Position numbers and translations under genes: made by a program. From Actinomadura flavalba DSM 45200 (GTDB lineage Bacteria > Actinomycetota > Actinomycetes > Streptosporangiales > Streptosporangiaceae), in assembly GCF_000374305.1 (NCBI RefSeq), contig NZ_KB894094.1, positions 603,077 through 667,076 on the forward strand: a DNA stretch of 64,000 nucleotides, in the 5' to 3' direction. Shown here piece by piece: positions 1 through 11,800 of this stretch (positions are counted from its first letter, which is position 1; the number at the start of each line of letters is the position of its first letter). Below the pieces are notes generated by a model. The model was not told the DNA's origin, did no database searches, and saw only the letters and a program-made list of their open reading frames with translations.

Positions 1-2
1 GG

Positions 3-488
3 GCGCGGCTGCTCGCCGGGGACATGCCGCCGGAGATCGAGGTCGTCGTCGGCGCGGCCGGACATCCGCTGTTCCCGATGACGGCCGAGGCGCTGCGGTT
101 CCTGTGCGAATGCCCCGACTGGGGGGAACCGTGCAAGCACGCGGCGGCCGTCCTGTACGTGCTGGCCGAGGCGTTCGACGACGACCCGTTCCTCATCCTG
201 GAGTGGAACGGCCGCTCCCGCGCCGCCCTGCTCACCGCCCTGCGCCGCCTCCCGGCCACCGCCGCGACGGACGTCCCGGGCGACGAACCCCTCTCGGCGG
301 CCGGCTTCTGGACGGCCCCCACCGGCCTCGCGGCCCTCCGCACCCAGCCGCCCGCGCCTCCGGTGCCCCCGGGGTTCGTCCTGGAGATCGCTCCCGCTCC
401 CCCGGTCAAGATCCGCCGCCGCCCCCTGACCGACGTCCTCCTCCCCGCTTACCACGCCCTCGCGGCGCCCACCGAAGACCCGTTCTGA
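3..488 (+). CDS. SWIM zinc-finger protein, C-terminal part (5' end outside window)
   Basis: The frame is open from the left edge, so the gene starts before the window and only its last ~161 codons are present. The visible part holds a SWIM zinc-finger signature, CxC-x(n)-CxH, in the stretch CECPDWGEPCKHAAAVLY, followed by the usual F-x-LxWxG segment (ILEWNGRSR). SWIM domains bind nucleic acid or protein. In actinobacteria, proteins like this sit beside SNF2-type helicase genes, but the neighbour that could confirm this lies outside the window. The tail is Pro/Ala-rich. The family call is firm; the role is unknown. Confidence 0.75.
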   Translation, partial: ARLLAGDMPPEIEVVVGAAGHPLFPMTAEALRFLCECPDWGEPCKHAAAVLYVLAEAFDDDPFLILEWNGRSRAALLTALRRLPATAATDVPGDEPLSAAGFWTAPTGLAALRTQPPAPPVPPGFVLEIAPAPPVKIRRRPLTDVLLPAYHALAAPTEDPF

Positions 489-611
489 CCACGCCGGTGC
501 GCCGACGGCGGCGGCCGCACCCCGGCACGACGACACCGGCCACGCAAGGCCGCCGGTGCCGACCGCGCGGCCTCCGCGTCAGCGCGCCGGTGCCGACCGG
601 GCGGTCTTCGA

Positions 612-1766
612 TCAGCGCGCCGGGGTCGGCAGCCGCGCCTCCACGGCGAAGCCGGTGGCGGCGGGGCCGCCGGTGAAGGTGCCGCCGAGGGATTCGACGC
701 GGGCGCGGAGCCCGCGCAGGCCGGTGCCCGAGCCGGGTTCGGCGGAGGTGCGGGGCGGGCCGTCGTCCTCGACGCGGACGACGACCGCGTCCGGGACGTA
801 GCCGACCGTGACGCGGACCGTCGCGGCGTCGGAGTGGCGGGCGACGTTCGTCAGCGCCTCCTGGACGACGCGGTAGGCGGCGTCGCCGGTCGCGGCGGGA
901 ACCGGGCGGGGCTCGCCGGACACGTCCACGCTCACCTCGCGGCCCGCGCGCCCGGCCAGCGACGCGATGCCCGCGAGGCCCGGCGGCGGGGACGGCTCGT
1001 CCACCCCGCGCAGCATCCCGAGCGCCTCCCGCAGCTCGCGCAGCGTCTCCCGGCTGGCCCGTTTGATCTCGGTCAGCGCGCGTTCGGCGGCGTCCGGGTC
1101 GCGGCCCAGGGTGTGCAGGGCCGCCGACGCCTGCACGTTGATCAGCGAGATGTTGTGGCCGAGCCCGTCGTGCAGGTCGCGGGCGATCCGCAGCCGTTCC
1201 TCGGTCGCCTGCCGCCGTCCCTCCTGCGCGCTGAACCGTTCCGCCTCCCGCGCCCGGCGCGCCGCCTCCGCGAGGTAGGCGCGGCGGTTGCGGACGACGC
1301 CGCCGATCGCGAGCACCGCCACGAACCAGCCGACCATCAGGTACATCGACGCGTCGGCCAGGTGGGTCTCGTCGCTGGTCAGCTCGGCGGTCCACGTCCC
1401 GGCCAGCGCCAGGCCCGACAGGGCGCCCGCCACGACCGGATGGCCGTGCGCGGTGGCCGTGTAGAGCGCGATGGCGGGGACGATGAGCAGCGGGCCGTCC
1501 GGCTCGGTCAGCGGATAGAACGCCGCGCAGAGCGCGAACGTCAGGATGGCCACCGCGACCGGGTACCGCCGCCGCCAGGTCAGCGCCGCCGTGGCCAGGA
1601 ACAGCAGGACCCAGCCCAGGCCGAGATGAACCGTCTTGTCGGGGTTCTCCAGCGTCTCGGCGACGCGGGCCGCCGCCAGGCAGGCGAAGACGGCGCAGGC
1701 GAGCAGCGCGTCCGCGCTCCGGCCCCGCGGTGGCCACCACGTCCCCAAATGCGACACGGCGCCCAT
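612..1766 (-). CDS. Two-component sensor histidine kinase (NarL-partner, HisKA_3 type)
   Basis: 384 residues. The N-terminal ~160 residues form about five membrane helices with no large extracellular loop. A short coiled coil and the HisKA_3 dimerisation helix follow, with the phospho-acceptor in RIARDLHDGLGHN (His199). The C-terminal HATPase_c domain shows the N box (EALTNVARHS), a DDGPP motif and a GTGLRGLRARVE loop. Kinases of this class phosphorylate LuxR/NarL-type response regulators. None is encoded in the window beside it, so it is an orphan here, although the partner may lie elsewhere. The ATG start has a GGAG eight bases upstream. The stimulus is unknown. Confidence 0.88.
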   Translation of the reverse strand: MGAVSHLGTWWPPRGRSADALLACAVFACLAAARVAETLENPDKTVHLGLGWVLLFLATAALTWRRRYPVAVAILTFALCAAFYPLTEPDGPLLIVPAIALYTATAHGHPVVAGALSGLALAGTWTAELTSDETHLADASMYLMVGWFVAVLAIGGVVRNRRAYLAEAARRAREAERFSAQEGRRQATEERLRIARDLHDGLGHNISLINVQASAALHTLGRDPDAAERALTEIKRASRETLRELREALGMLRGVDEPSPPPGLAGIASLAGRAGREVSVDVSGEPRPVPAATGDAAYRVVQEALTNVARHSDAATVRVTVGYVPDAVVVRVEDDGPPRTSAEPGSGTGLRGLRARVESLGGTFTGGPAATGFAVEARLPTPAR

Positions 1767-1911
1767 CCTGACATCTCCGCCGAGCAGCCACCCCGATCAC
1801 GTCTCGACACCTGATCCGACTCCCGTCATGAAGTTCGTCATCTCACCTCTCCTCATCGCCGCGCTCCCCTAGGCTGCCGCCATCTCTGCCGCCGATCTCA
1901 AGGAAGCGGAC

Positions 1912-2214
1912 GTGGCTCCCCCCAAGACCGTGGACACAAAGCTCATCGCCATGCACGGCTGCGAGGTGGAGAAGCAGGTAGTCGAAAAACTGAATGCGGT
2001 CAAGCAGAAACTCGGCGGTGACGGCGTCTTCGACCTGGAAGGCGGTGATTTCAGCATCACCATGTCGATGATGGCCGTCGGCTACCCGATCGCTCTCCAG
2101 TTCTTCGCCGGAGCTATTGATTCCGAGGCGACCGAGGCCGCCGAGATGGCTCGGAGACTCGACAGGACCGCCGTCTACTACCGCAGAGCCGAAGAGGCCA
2201 ATACCGCGCGCTGA
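1912..2214 (+). CDS. Small EspC-like putative type VII secretion target
   Basis: A 100-residue helical protein starting with GTG behind an AAGGAAG ribosome site. Its size, two-helix pattern and the YxxxE near the C-terminus (YRRAE in AVYYRRAEE) fit the EspC/WXG100-like substrates of ESX (type VII) secretion, in which YxxxD/E is the general secretion signal. It is followed 29 bp later by a second gene with a WXG100-like region, and the two probably form a co-secreted pair or an operon. No ESX machinery gene (EccC, EccD, MycP) lies in the window, so secretion is inferred. It has no signal peptide. Confidence 0.55.
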   Translation: MAPPKTVDTKLIAMHGCEVEKQVVEKLNAVKQKLGGDGVFDLEGGDFSITMSMMAVGYPIALQFFAGAIDSEATEAAEMARRLDRTAVYYRRAEEANTAR

Positions 2215-2243
2215 GCCGCACGCGACAAGGGAGAAAGATCATC

Positions 2244-3245
2244 ATGGGTGGCGGTGTCGAGCAGGGCGTCACCGGCGCGGCCGAAGGCATGATGGCCGCC
2301 GCCACGCCCATGGCGGCAGCGGCGGCGCTGTTCCTGCCGCCCGCCTTCATGATCTCTTTCCAGTTCCGGCTGGCGACCGGTAAACCGGCCGACATCATGA
2401 AGGCCGCCTATGCATGGGGCGCCGTCGCGGACGACCTCAAGCGGGCGGCGGCGGAACTCGAAGGGCTGGTCGCGCGGCTTCCGGCACAGTCGTGGACGAC
2501 CGATGACCGCACGGCCTACGAAGGCCACGTCCGCGAGTACATCGCCCAGCTCGACGCGCTGGAGCAGTACGGCCGCGCGGTGGGCGTCACGCTGACCGTG
2601 TCGGCGTGGGCGCTGCTCTCCCATGCGACGTTCGCGCTGGGCATGGCCGTCTACCTGGACGCGCTGGCGCTCGCCTCGCTCACCGTCGCCGGTGCGGCGC
2701 CGGCCCAAGCCCTGGCCGCCGCCGCCCTGACGATCACGACCGTCGTCACCGCCGTTCTCGCGGCCACCGGCCAGACCTGTGCCGTCGTCCTCGCCGGTGG
2801 CGCGATGGCCGGCGCAAGCGACCTCCGGCGAGCAGGCAACCGGCATGCCGACGCCGCCCTCGCCACCGCGTTCGGAGAAGGCGGCAGGACCGCCGCTGTC
2901 CATCTGGCGCAGAACGGCGTCAACGCCGGGCTGGCCTACGTCAATCGCGGGGACTCCGGCGAGGTCGGCGGCAGGTACGACCGTCCGCTCAAGGAGATCG
3001 ACCTCGACGCCGACCGCGGGCCGGGCGATGACTGGAAGCTGGGCGCGGGAGCCCGGTACAAGATCGGCCAGGTGGAACGAGACCGGCGCGAACGTCACGA
3101 TGGACGGCGGGGGCGTCGCGAGCGCGGGTGTCGAGCACAGGTCCAAGGTGCCGATCATGGGTTCGGACTTCAGCGGCATCGGTGGCGCCGAAGGAGGATG
3201 GGATCGCGAGGGCGGGCTCGACGGTTCCCTCGTGGCCGGCGGTGA
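2244..3245 (+). CDS. WXG100-like/ESX-type protein with hydrophobic segments, apparently frameshifted near its C-terminus
   Basis: The ATG follows GGGAGAAAG. Residues ~50-115 form two amphipathic helices broken at SWTTDD, resembling the WXG100 hairpin. Three hydrophobic stretches follow at about residues 115-200. After about residue 278 (base ~3075) the frame becomes an Arg-rich run typical of an out-of-frame GC-rich read. The next frame (+1) carries on as normal-looking sequence (TGANVTMDGGGVASAGVEHR...) to a stop at 3405. One extra base near 3073-3085 would explain this, so the intact product would be about 386 residues, with a Gly/Glu-rich tail. It is probably a secreted or membrane-active partner of the preceding gene; the function is unknown. 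Confidence 0.55.
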   Translation: MGGGVEQGVTGAAEGMMAAATPMAAAAALFLPPAFMISFQFRLATGKPADIMKAAYAWGAVADDLKRAAAELEGLVARLPAQSWTTDDRTAYEGHVREYIAQLDALEQYGRAVGVTLTVSAWALLSHATFALGMAVYLDALALASLTVAGAAPAQALAAAALTITTVVTAVLAATGQTCAVVLAGGAMAGASDLRRAGNRHADAALATAFGEGGRTAAVHLAQNGVNAGLAYVNRGDSGEVGGRYDRPLKEIDLDADRGPGDDWKLGAGARYKIGQVERDRRERHDGRRGRRERGCRAQVQGADHGFGLQRHRWRRRRMGSRGRARRFPRGRR

Positions 3246-3454
3246 GCACGGGCCGACCGGCTCGAAGGCCGAAGGCGAGGGCGGCGTCAAGGGCGGCGTC
3301 CCCGAAGGGAAGGTCCAAGGGAACTCCCCCGTCGGCGATTACGAGCGGTCCTTCGGCGGCAAGGAGAAGGACGTACGGGACGAGACACCGCCGTGGGACC
3401 GGTGATGAGCGTGAGCGCCCCGAACGGCTCACGGCGCGGTTGTTGGTGGGTGAT

Positions 3455-3486
3455 GGGCGGGCGCGGTTCAAAGGCCGCGCCCGCCC
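3455..3486. terminator. Bidirectional hairpin terminator between convergent genes
   Basis: A perfect 12-bp stem, GGGCGGGCGCGG paired with CCGCGCCCGCCC, has an 8-nt loop. It lies between the 3' end of the ESX-like gene (true end probably 3405) and the 3' end of glgP. There is no U-tract, as is common in actinobacteria. Confidence 0.7.
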
Positions 3487-3492
3487 GTGGGG

Positions 3493-6045
3493 TCAGCGGA
3501 GGTTTCCGTTGGTCAGGCCCTCTGGGGTCGGGGGGAGGGCTATGAGGCCGAGTTCGGACGGGCCCGCCAGGTTCGGGTGGGACGGGACCACGCGGACGTT
3601 GTAGCCGTAGGCGCCGCTGCGGGCCAGCGGGATGCGGCCCGTGTAGCGGGCGCGGCCGTCCGGGAGGGGGTCGGCGCCGGTGAGGGGGACGTAGGACGGG
3701 GACGTGAGCGCGTCCGTGTCGTCCACCCGGCCGTAGGCCGCCTCCACCGCCACGTCCGACGGGTCCAGGCCCGCCAGGTCCACCACCGCGCGGATCGTCA
3801 GGTCGCCCCCGGCGTGCAGGGTCTCCTCGCCGCTGGACTCCACGTGCTCCACCGTGACGCCCGGCCACGCCTTCAGGACGCGGTGCTTCCACGACGCCAG
3901 CTCGCGGGCGCCGGCGTGGCCGTCGGCCGCGAGGGCGCGGGCCGCGTCCGCCGCCGGACGGTAGTAGCCCTCGACGTAGTCGCGCAGCATCCGCGTCGCC
4001 AGGACCTTCGGCCCGAGCGTCGTGATCGTGTGGCGGACCATCTCCAGCCAGCGGCGCGGCAGACCGGCGGCGTCGCGGTCGTAGAACATGACCGCGACGT
4101 GGTCCTCGATCAGCTCGTAGAGCGCCGCCGCCTCCAGCGCGTCGCGGCGGTCGGGGGCCGACAGGCCGTCGGCGGACGGAATCGCCCAGCCGTTCTGGCC
4201 GTCGAACCACTCGTCCCACCAGCCGTCGCGGATCGACAGGTTCAGGCCGCCGTTCAGCGCCGCCTTCATGCCGGACGTGCCGCACGCCTCCAGCGGGCGC
4301 AGCGGGTTGTTCATCCACACGTCGCAGCCCTGCACGAGCGCCTGGCCGAGCGCCATGTCGTAGTCGGGCAGGAACACGATGCGGTGCCGGACGTCCTCAC
4401 TGTCCGCGAAGCGCACGATGTCCTGGATGAGGCGCTTGCCGCCTTCGTCGGCGGGGTGCGCCTTGCCCGCGATGACGATCTGCACCGGACGGTCCGGATC
4501 GAGCAGGATCGCCCGCAGCCGCTCGGGGTCGCGCATCATCAGCGTCAGCCGCTTGTACGACGGCACCCGCCGCGCGAACCCGATCGTGAGCACGTCCGGG
4601 TCGAGCGCGGTGTCGATCCAGGCGGTCTCGGCCTCGCTGGCGCCGCGTACCCGCCACGACTCGCGCAGCCGCCGCCGCGCCTCGTCGACGAGCCGGGCCC
4701 GCAGCGTCCGCCGGATGGGCCACAGGTCGGTCTCGGGGACGTCGGACGCGGGCGGCCCGCAGTCCAGGATCTCGCGCGCGACCCAGGTTCCGGCGTGGAC
4801 GCCGTTGGTGATCGAGCCGACCGGTACCTCGCCGGTGTCGAACCCGCCCCACAGGCCGCCGAACATCTCGCGGCTGACGACGCCGTGCAGCCTGCTGACG
4901 CCGTTGACGCGCTGCGCCAGCCGCATCCCCATCACGGCCATGTTGAAGACGGACAGGTCGCCGCCGGGATAGGTCTCGGCGCCGAGTTCCAGGATGCGCT
5001 CGGACGGCACCCCGGCCTTCTCGTTGACGCCGCCGAAGTACTTGGCGATCAGCTCACGAGGGAACCGGTCGATTCCGGCGGGAACCGGGGTATGGGTGGT
5101 GAAGACGGTGCCCGCCCGGGTCGCTTCGAGCGCCTCGTCGAACGTGAGCCCGTCCTCGGTGACGAGTTCGCGGATGCGTTCGAGGCCGAGGAACCCGGCG
5201 TGCCCCTCGTTGGTGTGGAACACCTCCGGCGCGGGATGACGGGTGATGCGGCAGTACGCCCGGATCGCCCGGACGCCGGCGATGCCGAGCAGCATCTCCT
5301 GGAGGAGGCGGTGGTCGCCGCCGCCGCCGTAGAGGCGGTCGGTGATGTCGCGGGCGGCGGGGTCGTTGTCCTCGACGTCGGAGTCGAGCAGCAACTGCGG
5401 GACGCGGCCGACCCGCGCCACCCACACCTGCGCGCGCAGCGCGTGCCCCTGCGGCAGACCGACGCTGACGTGCACGGGCGTGCCGTCGCTCTCGCGCAGC
5501 AGCGTCAGCGGCAGGCCGTTGGGGTCGATCGGCGGATAGCGTTCGAGCTGCCAGCCGTCCGGCGACAGCGACTGGGCGAAGTAGCCGTGCCGGTAGAGCA
5601 GGCCCACGGCGATGATCGGGACGCCGAGGTCGCTCGCGGTCTTCAGATGGTCACCGGCGAGGATGCCGAGGCCGCCGGAGTACTGGGGCAGCGCCGAGGT
5701 GATCCCGTATTCGGGCGAGAAGTAGGCGATCGCGGCCGGTCCGCCGGTCTGTTCCTGGTACCAGCGGTCTCCGGTGACGTAGTCGCGCAGGTCGTCGGCG
5801 GCGTCCTGGAGGCGGCGCAGGAAGCGCCGGTCGGCGGCGACCTCGGTCAGGCGCTCGGGCGCGATCTCGCCGAGCAGCCGGACGGGGTCGTGCCCGACGG
5901 CGTCCCACAGCGCGGGGTCCAGGTCGCGGAACAGGTCGCGGGTCTCGTGGTGCCACGACCAGCGCAGGTTGCGGACCAGCTCGTCGAGCGGGCGCAGCGG
6001 CTCGGGAAGGACGGTGCGTACGGTGAATCGTCGGATGGCCTTCAC
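3493..6045 (-). CDS. glgP: Alpha-glucan (glycogen/maltodextrin) phosphorylase
   Basis: About 850 residues, matching the actinobacterial GlgP family that carries an N-terminal DUF3417 domain (DELVRNLRWSWHHETRDLF). It releases glucose 1-phosphate from alpha-1,4-glucan ends using pyridoxal phosphate. The C-terminal half holds the expected segments SYKRLTLMMRDPERL and CGTSGMKAALNGGLNLSIRDGWW, the latter around the PLP site. The start chosen is the GTG that gives VKAIRRFTVRTVLPEPLRPL, which fits the family start; a GTG 33 bases further upstream is possible. Neither has a strong ribosome site. It is transcribed away from glgE-treS-mak, and together they form the cytosolic glucan turnover system. 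Confidence 0.93.
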   Translation of the reverse strand: MKAIRRFTVRTVLPEPLRPLDELVRNLRWSWHHETRDLFRDLDPALWDAVGHDPVRLLGEIAPERLTEVAADRRFLRRLQDAADDLRDYVTGDRWYQEQTGGPAAIAYFSPEYGITSALPQYSGGLGILAGDHLKTASDLGVPIIAVGLLYRHGYFAQSLSPDGWQLERYPPIDPNGLPLTLLRESDGTPVHVSVGLPQGHALRAQVWVARVGRVPQLLLDSDVEDNDPAARDITDRLYGGGGDHRLLQEMLLGIAGVRAIRAYCRITRHPAPEVFHTNEGHAGFLGLERIRELVTEDGLTFDEALEATRAGTVFTTHTPVPAGIDRFPRELIAKYFGGVNEKAGVPSERILELGAETYPGGDLSVFNMAVMGMRLAQRVNGVSRLHGVVSREMFGGLWGGFDTGEVPVGSITNGVHAGTWVAREILDCGPPASDVPETDLWPIRRTLRARLVDEARRRLRESWRVRGASEAETAWIDTALDPDVLTIGFARRVPSYKRLTLMMRDPERLRAILLDPDRPVQIVIAGKAHPADEGGKRLIQDIVRFADSEDVRHRIVFLPDYDMALGQALVQGCDVWMNNPLRPLEACGTSGMKAALNGGLNLSIRDGWWDEWFDGQNGWAIPSADGLSAPDRRDALEAAALYELIEDHVAVMFYDRDAAGLPRRWLEMVRHTITTLGPKVLATRMLRDYVEGYYRPAADAARALAADGHAGARELASWKHRVLKAWPGVTVEHVESSGEETLHAGGDLTIRAVVDLAGLDPSDVAVEAAYGRVDDTDALTSPSYVPLTGADPLPDGRARYTGRIPLARSGAYGYNVRVVPSHPNLAGPSELGLIALPPTPEGLTNGNLR

Positions 6046-6287
6046 GTGGCGCCACGCTAAGGGGTCGGCGGGAATCACGCGAGGTGAGCCACAAGACCGT
6101 CACCCTATGGACCGCTCCGCCCCGGTTTGGCGGGACGGCCGCTTGCACGGGGCGCGACCCGCCCGCGCGGCCGGTGCCGGTCGGCGGGAGTACCCCTCCC
6201 GCCACGTTAGAAGCGGGCATCCAGTGGTAATCCCCCCGACGCGGAGCGAGACGGTTTCACGGGTCGGCAACGGGTAGGAGACGGCGC
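6046..6287. other. Divergent promoter region between glgP and glgE
   Basis: The 242-bp intergenic region must carry promoters for both directions. I see no convincing -35/-10 pair and no clear palindrome. The GGAG (in GTAGGAGACGG) just upstream of 6288 is the glgE ribosome site. Confidence 0.4.
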
Positions 6288-8296
6288 ATGCGGGTCGAGT
6301 CCGGAACATCACGGATGCCAAAGAATGGTGCGATCGGGCGAATTCCGGTCCTGGACGTCACGCCGCTCGTCTCCGGCGGGCGGTGGTCCGCGCGGGCCGT
6401 CGAGAACGAGACGGTGCCCGTCGCCGCCACCGTGTTCCGCGAGGGCCACGAGCGGCTGGGCGCCGAGGTCGTGCTGCGCGATCCCGACGGCGTGGAGCAG
6501 CCGCCCGTCCGGATGATCGACATCGCACCCGGCGAGGACCGCCTGGCCGCCGAGGTCGTGCCCACCCGTCCGGGCACGTGGCACTACCGCGTCGTGGCCT
6601 GGGGCGATCCCGTCGCGCACTGGCGGCACGACGCCGAGATCAAGATCCCGCGCGGCCAGGACGTCGAGCTGATGTTCGCCGAGGGCGCGCTGCTGTTCAC
6701 CCGCGCCGCCGAGGCCGTCCCGGAGGACGAGCGGCCCGTCCTCACCGCGCTCGCCGAACGGCTCGCGGACGTCACCGTCCCGGTCGACGACCGGATGGAG
6801 GCCGCCTGGGCGCCCGCCGTCCGCGACATCGAAGCGCGCCACCCGCTCCGCGAGCTGGTCACCGCCACCGAGTGGTACGCGCTGACCGTCCACCGCGAAC
6901 GGGCCCTGTCCGGGAGCTGGTACGAGTTCTTCCCGCGCTCCGAGGGCGCGTCGGTCGACCCGATCGGCCGCCGCGGGCCCATGTCCGGAACGTTCCGGAC
7001 GGCGATGAAGCGCCTGCCCGCCGTCGCGGACATGGGCTTCGACGTCGTCTACCTGCCGCCGATCCACCCGATCGGCGCGACGTTCCGCAAGGGCCCGAAC
7101 AACACGCTGGAGGCCGGGCCGTACGATCCCGGCTCGCCGTGGGCGATCGGCTCCCCCGACGGCGGCCACGACGCGATCCACCCCGACCTCGGCACCCTGG
7201 ACGACTTCGACGCGTTCGTCGCCTACGCCCGCGACCAGGGCCTGGAGGTCGCCCTCGACCTCGCGCTCCAGTGCGCCCCCGACCATCCCTGGGTCACCGA
7301 GCACCCCGAGTGGTTCACCACCCGCGCCGACGGCACCATCGCCTACGCCGAGAACCCGCCGAAGAAGTACCAGGACATCTATCCGCTCAACTTCGACAAC
7401 GACCCCGAGGGGCTGTACGCCGAGGTGCTGCGGGTCGTCCGGCACTGGATGGACCACGGCGTCCGGATCTTCCGCGTCGACAACCCGCACACCAAGCCCG
7501 TCCGGTTCTGGGAGCGGCTGCTGGCCGAGATCGCGGAGACCGACCCCGACGTGCTGTTCCTCGCCGAGGCGTTCACCCGCCCGGCGATGATGCACACGCT
7601 CGCCAAGATCGGGTTCCACCAGTCCTACACGTACTTCACCTGGAAGAACTCCCGCGAGGACCTGGAGCAGTACTTCGGGGAGCTGACCGGCGACGCGTCG
7701 TTCTACATGCGTCCCAACGCGTTCGTGAACACGCCCGACATCCTGCACGAGTACCTCGTGCACGGCGGCCGTCCCGCGTTCGAGATCCGGGCGGTGCTCG
7801 CGGCGCTGCTTTCCCCGACGTGGGGCGTCTACTCCGGGTACGAGCTGATCGAGAACACGCCCGTCCGGCCCGGCAGCGAGGAGTACCGGGACTCGGAGAA
7901 GTACCAGTACCGCCCCCGCGACTGGGAGGCGGCCGAGCGCGAGGGCCGCACCATCGCGCCGCTGATCACCCGGCTGAACGCCTTCCGCCGCGCGCATCCC
8001 GCGCTGCGGCGGCTGCGCGGCCTCACCTTCCACGACCCCGACCAGGGCGAGTTCCTCTGCTTCTCCCGCCGCGACGGGGACGACGTCGTCCTCGCCGTCG
8101 TCAACCTCAACCCCCACCAGCCGCGCGAGACGACCGTCCGCCTCGACCTTCCCGCCCTCGGCGTGCCTCCCGGCGAGACCTTCACCGTCACCGACGAGCT
8201 CACCGGCGCCTCGTACACGTGGGGTGAGTTCAACTACGTGCGGCTCGATCCGCAGGAGCAGCCCGCCCACCTCTTCACTCTCCGGAGAAACGCGAC

Positions 8297-8300
<4 letters not shown>
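6288..8300 (+). CDS. glgE: Alpha-1,4-glucan:maltose-1-phosphate maltosyltransferase
   Basis: 670 residues; GH13_3 maltosyltransferase. It transfers maltose from maltose 1-phosphate to the non-reducing end of alpha-1,4-glucan. The N-terminal beta domain begins with [15 protein letters not shown], typical of GlgE. The catalytic barrel shows [16 protein letters not shown], the nucleophile Asp398 in [12 protein letters not shown] and the general acid Glu427 in FLAEAFTRP, at spacings that match characterised GlgE enzymes. The ATG at 6288 has GGAG upstream; an internal ATG at 6315 is possible. Its stop overlaps the treS start, so the two are translationally coupled. The pathway runs trehalose to maltose (TreS), maltose 1-phosphate (Mak), glucan (GlgE), with branching by GlgB. 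Confidence 0.97.
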
Positions 8301-10179
<1,879 letters not shown>

Positions 10180-10183
<4 letters not shown>

Positions 10184-11478
10184 CCGTGGCGTCCGCCGAG
10201 GAGCTCCTGCTGATCCACTGGCTGCCGCGACAGCGGTGGTTCGCCGGGAAGGACCGTCCCGTGACGGCGGTCCGGGTGTCGGGGTCGGCGGAGCTGTTCC
10301 CGGGGCTGCGGTTCGTGGTGCTGGACGTCGAGCAGGGGTCCGCCACTGATCGTTACCAGCTCTATCTGGGGGTAGGGGAGGCTGCTCCGGGGGGTCTCAT
10401 CGGGCCGGTCGGGCCCGGGACGGTCGTCTACGACGCCGTGCACGACCCGGCGCTGGCGTCGGTGCTGCTCGACCGGATCGACGCGGAGACGTCCGCCGGC
10501 GCGCTGCGGTTCCGGCGGGCGCCCGGCGTCGCGCTGGACACGGCGGCGGGCGGGCGGCCGCTCGGCGCCGAGCAGTCGAACACCTCGCTGGTGTACGGGA
10601 CGTCGCACATCCTGAAGCTGTTCCGGCGGCTGTCGCCGGGCCGCAGCCCCGACCTGGAGATCAACCTGGCGCTGACGTCGCGGGCGTCGCCGTACGCCCC
10701 GGCCGTCCACGGCTGGATCGAGCTGGACGAGGGCGACGAGCCCGTCACCCTGGCGCTGCTGTCGGCGTACGTGCCCGGGGCGGCGGACGGCTGGGAGCTG
10801 GCGACGGCGCGGGCGGCGTCGGCGGAGTCGTTCGCGGCCGAGGCCGCGGCGCTGGGCGAGGCCACGGCGGCCGTCCACCGGGACCTGGCCGAGCTGTTCG
10901 ACGTCCGGGAGACGACGTCCGCCGACCTGGCGGCGCTAGTGGACGCGATGCGCGCGCAGCTCGACGAGACGTCCCGCACGGTGGCCGAGCTGCGCCCGCA
11001 CGCCGAGGCCATCGGCGCGGTCTTCGACACCGTCCGCGCGCTGGACGACCCGCCGCCGCTGCAACGCGTGCACGGCGACTACCACCTGGGCCAGGCCCTC
11101 TACACGGGCGACCGCTGGGTCCTGCTGGACTTCGAGGGCGAACCGGCCCGTTCCCCCGCCGAGCGCCGCGCCCCGTCCCCGGCGCTGCGCGACGTGGCGG
11201 GGATGCTCCGGTCGTTCGACTACGCGGCGCACGCCTCGGACGCGGACGCGTCCCGCGAGCCGTCGCCCGGCGCGTCGTCCTGGGCGGAGGAGACCCGCGC
11301 CGCGTTCCTGCGCGGCTACTCCTCGGCGGGCGGCGCCGCCGTCCACCCCGACCTGCTGCACGCGCTCGAACTCGACAAGGCCGTCTACGAGATCCGCTAC
11401 GAGGCCGCCCACCGCCCCGCCTGGCTGCCCATCCCCCTCAACGCCCTCTCCCGCCTCACCACGACACGCCAGAACTGA
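10180..11478 (+). CDS. mak: Maltokinase
   Basis: 432 residues; Mak/Pep2 family kinase that makes maltose 1-phosphate for GlgE. The N-terminal cap domain ([14 protein letters not shown]) is followed by an aminoglycoside-phosphotransferase-like fold with the catalytic loop [10 protein letters not shown] and the metal-binding [11 protein letters not shown]. The GTG start overlaps the treS stop as GTGA; a second GTG six bases later is possible. It is the last gene of the glgE-treS-mak operon. In many actinobacteria glgB follows directly, but here it lies 3.4 kb away. Confidence 0.95.
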
Positions 11479-11800
11479 CCTTCCCGCACTTCCGCGAGGT
11501 TTCGGGCACACCCACACGGACCATTCCGGCGGCGCGTGCTGCCACTTATCGGGTATTCGAGCGAGATGTCCGTAACGCAGGTGAAGGATGGTTCCGTGGG
11601 GATGTCGTATGTTACTCGAACGTCATTCTCTTGGCGTCCCGGCGTCACTTCCCCAACAGCATGGACTGGCTAGTTGAAACATAGCCCTCTTGGGGGGTTG
11701 ATGGTCACCCCGGCACTTGCGTACGGTCATGAGCCAACCAGCAGCGTCCGCGCCCGCTGCGGGCCGACTCCACTCTCTTCCCAGAGCCACGAGGGGACTC
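11479..11800. other. Long region upstream of wblA
   Basis: About 320 bases without a convincing gene. The frame of wblA is open upstream to a TTG at 11717 and an ATG at 11729, but these lack a ribosome site and the extra residues are low-complexity. The region is less GC-rich than its surroundings (around 11550-11700), as expected of a complex promoter. A weak TTGAAA (about 11674) is present without a well-placed -10. No terminator for mak was seen. Confidence 0.4.

Noticed and set aside
488..612. Hairpin terminator between the SWIM gene and the histidine kinase
   Set aside because: Only a 6-bp GGTGCG/CGCACC stem and a repeated CGCCGGTGCCGACCG are visible; too weak to call.
1828..1872. Short peptide MKFVISPLLIAALP upstream of the ESX-like genes
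   Set aside because: Hydrophobic and leader-like, but no ribosome site and no attenuator structure follow.
11717..11800. N-terminal extension of WblA from TTG 11717 or ATG 11729
   Set aside because: Neither start has a ribosome site and the extra residues are low-complexity, whereas ATG 11801 has GAGGGG at ideal distance and fits the family length.
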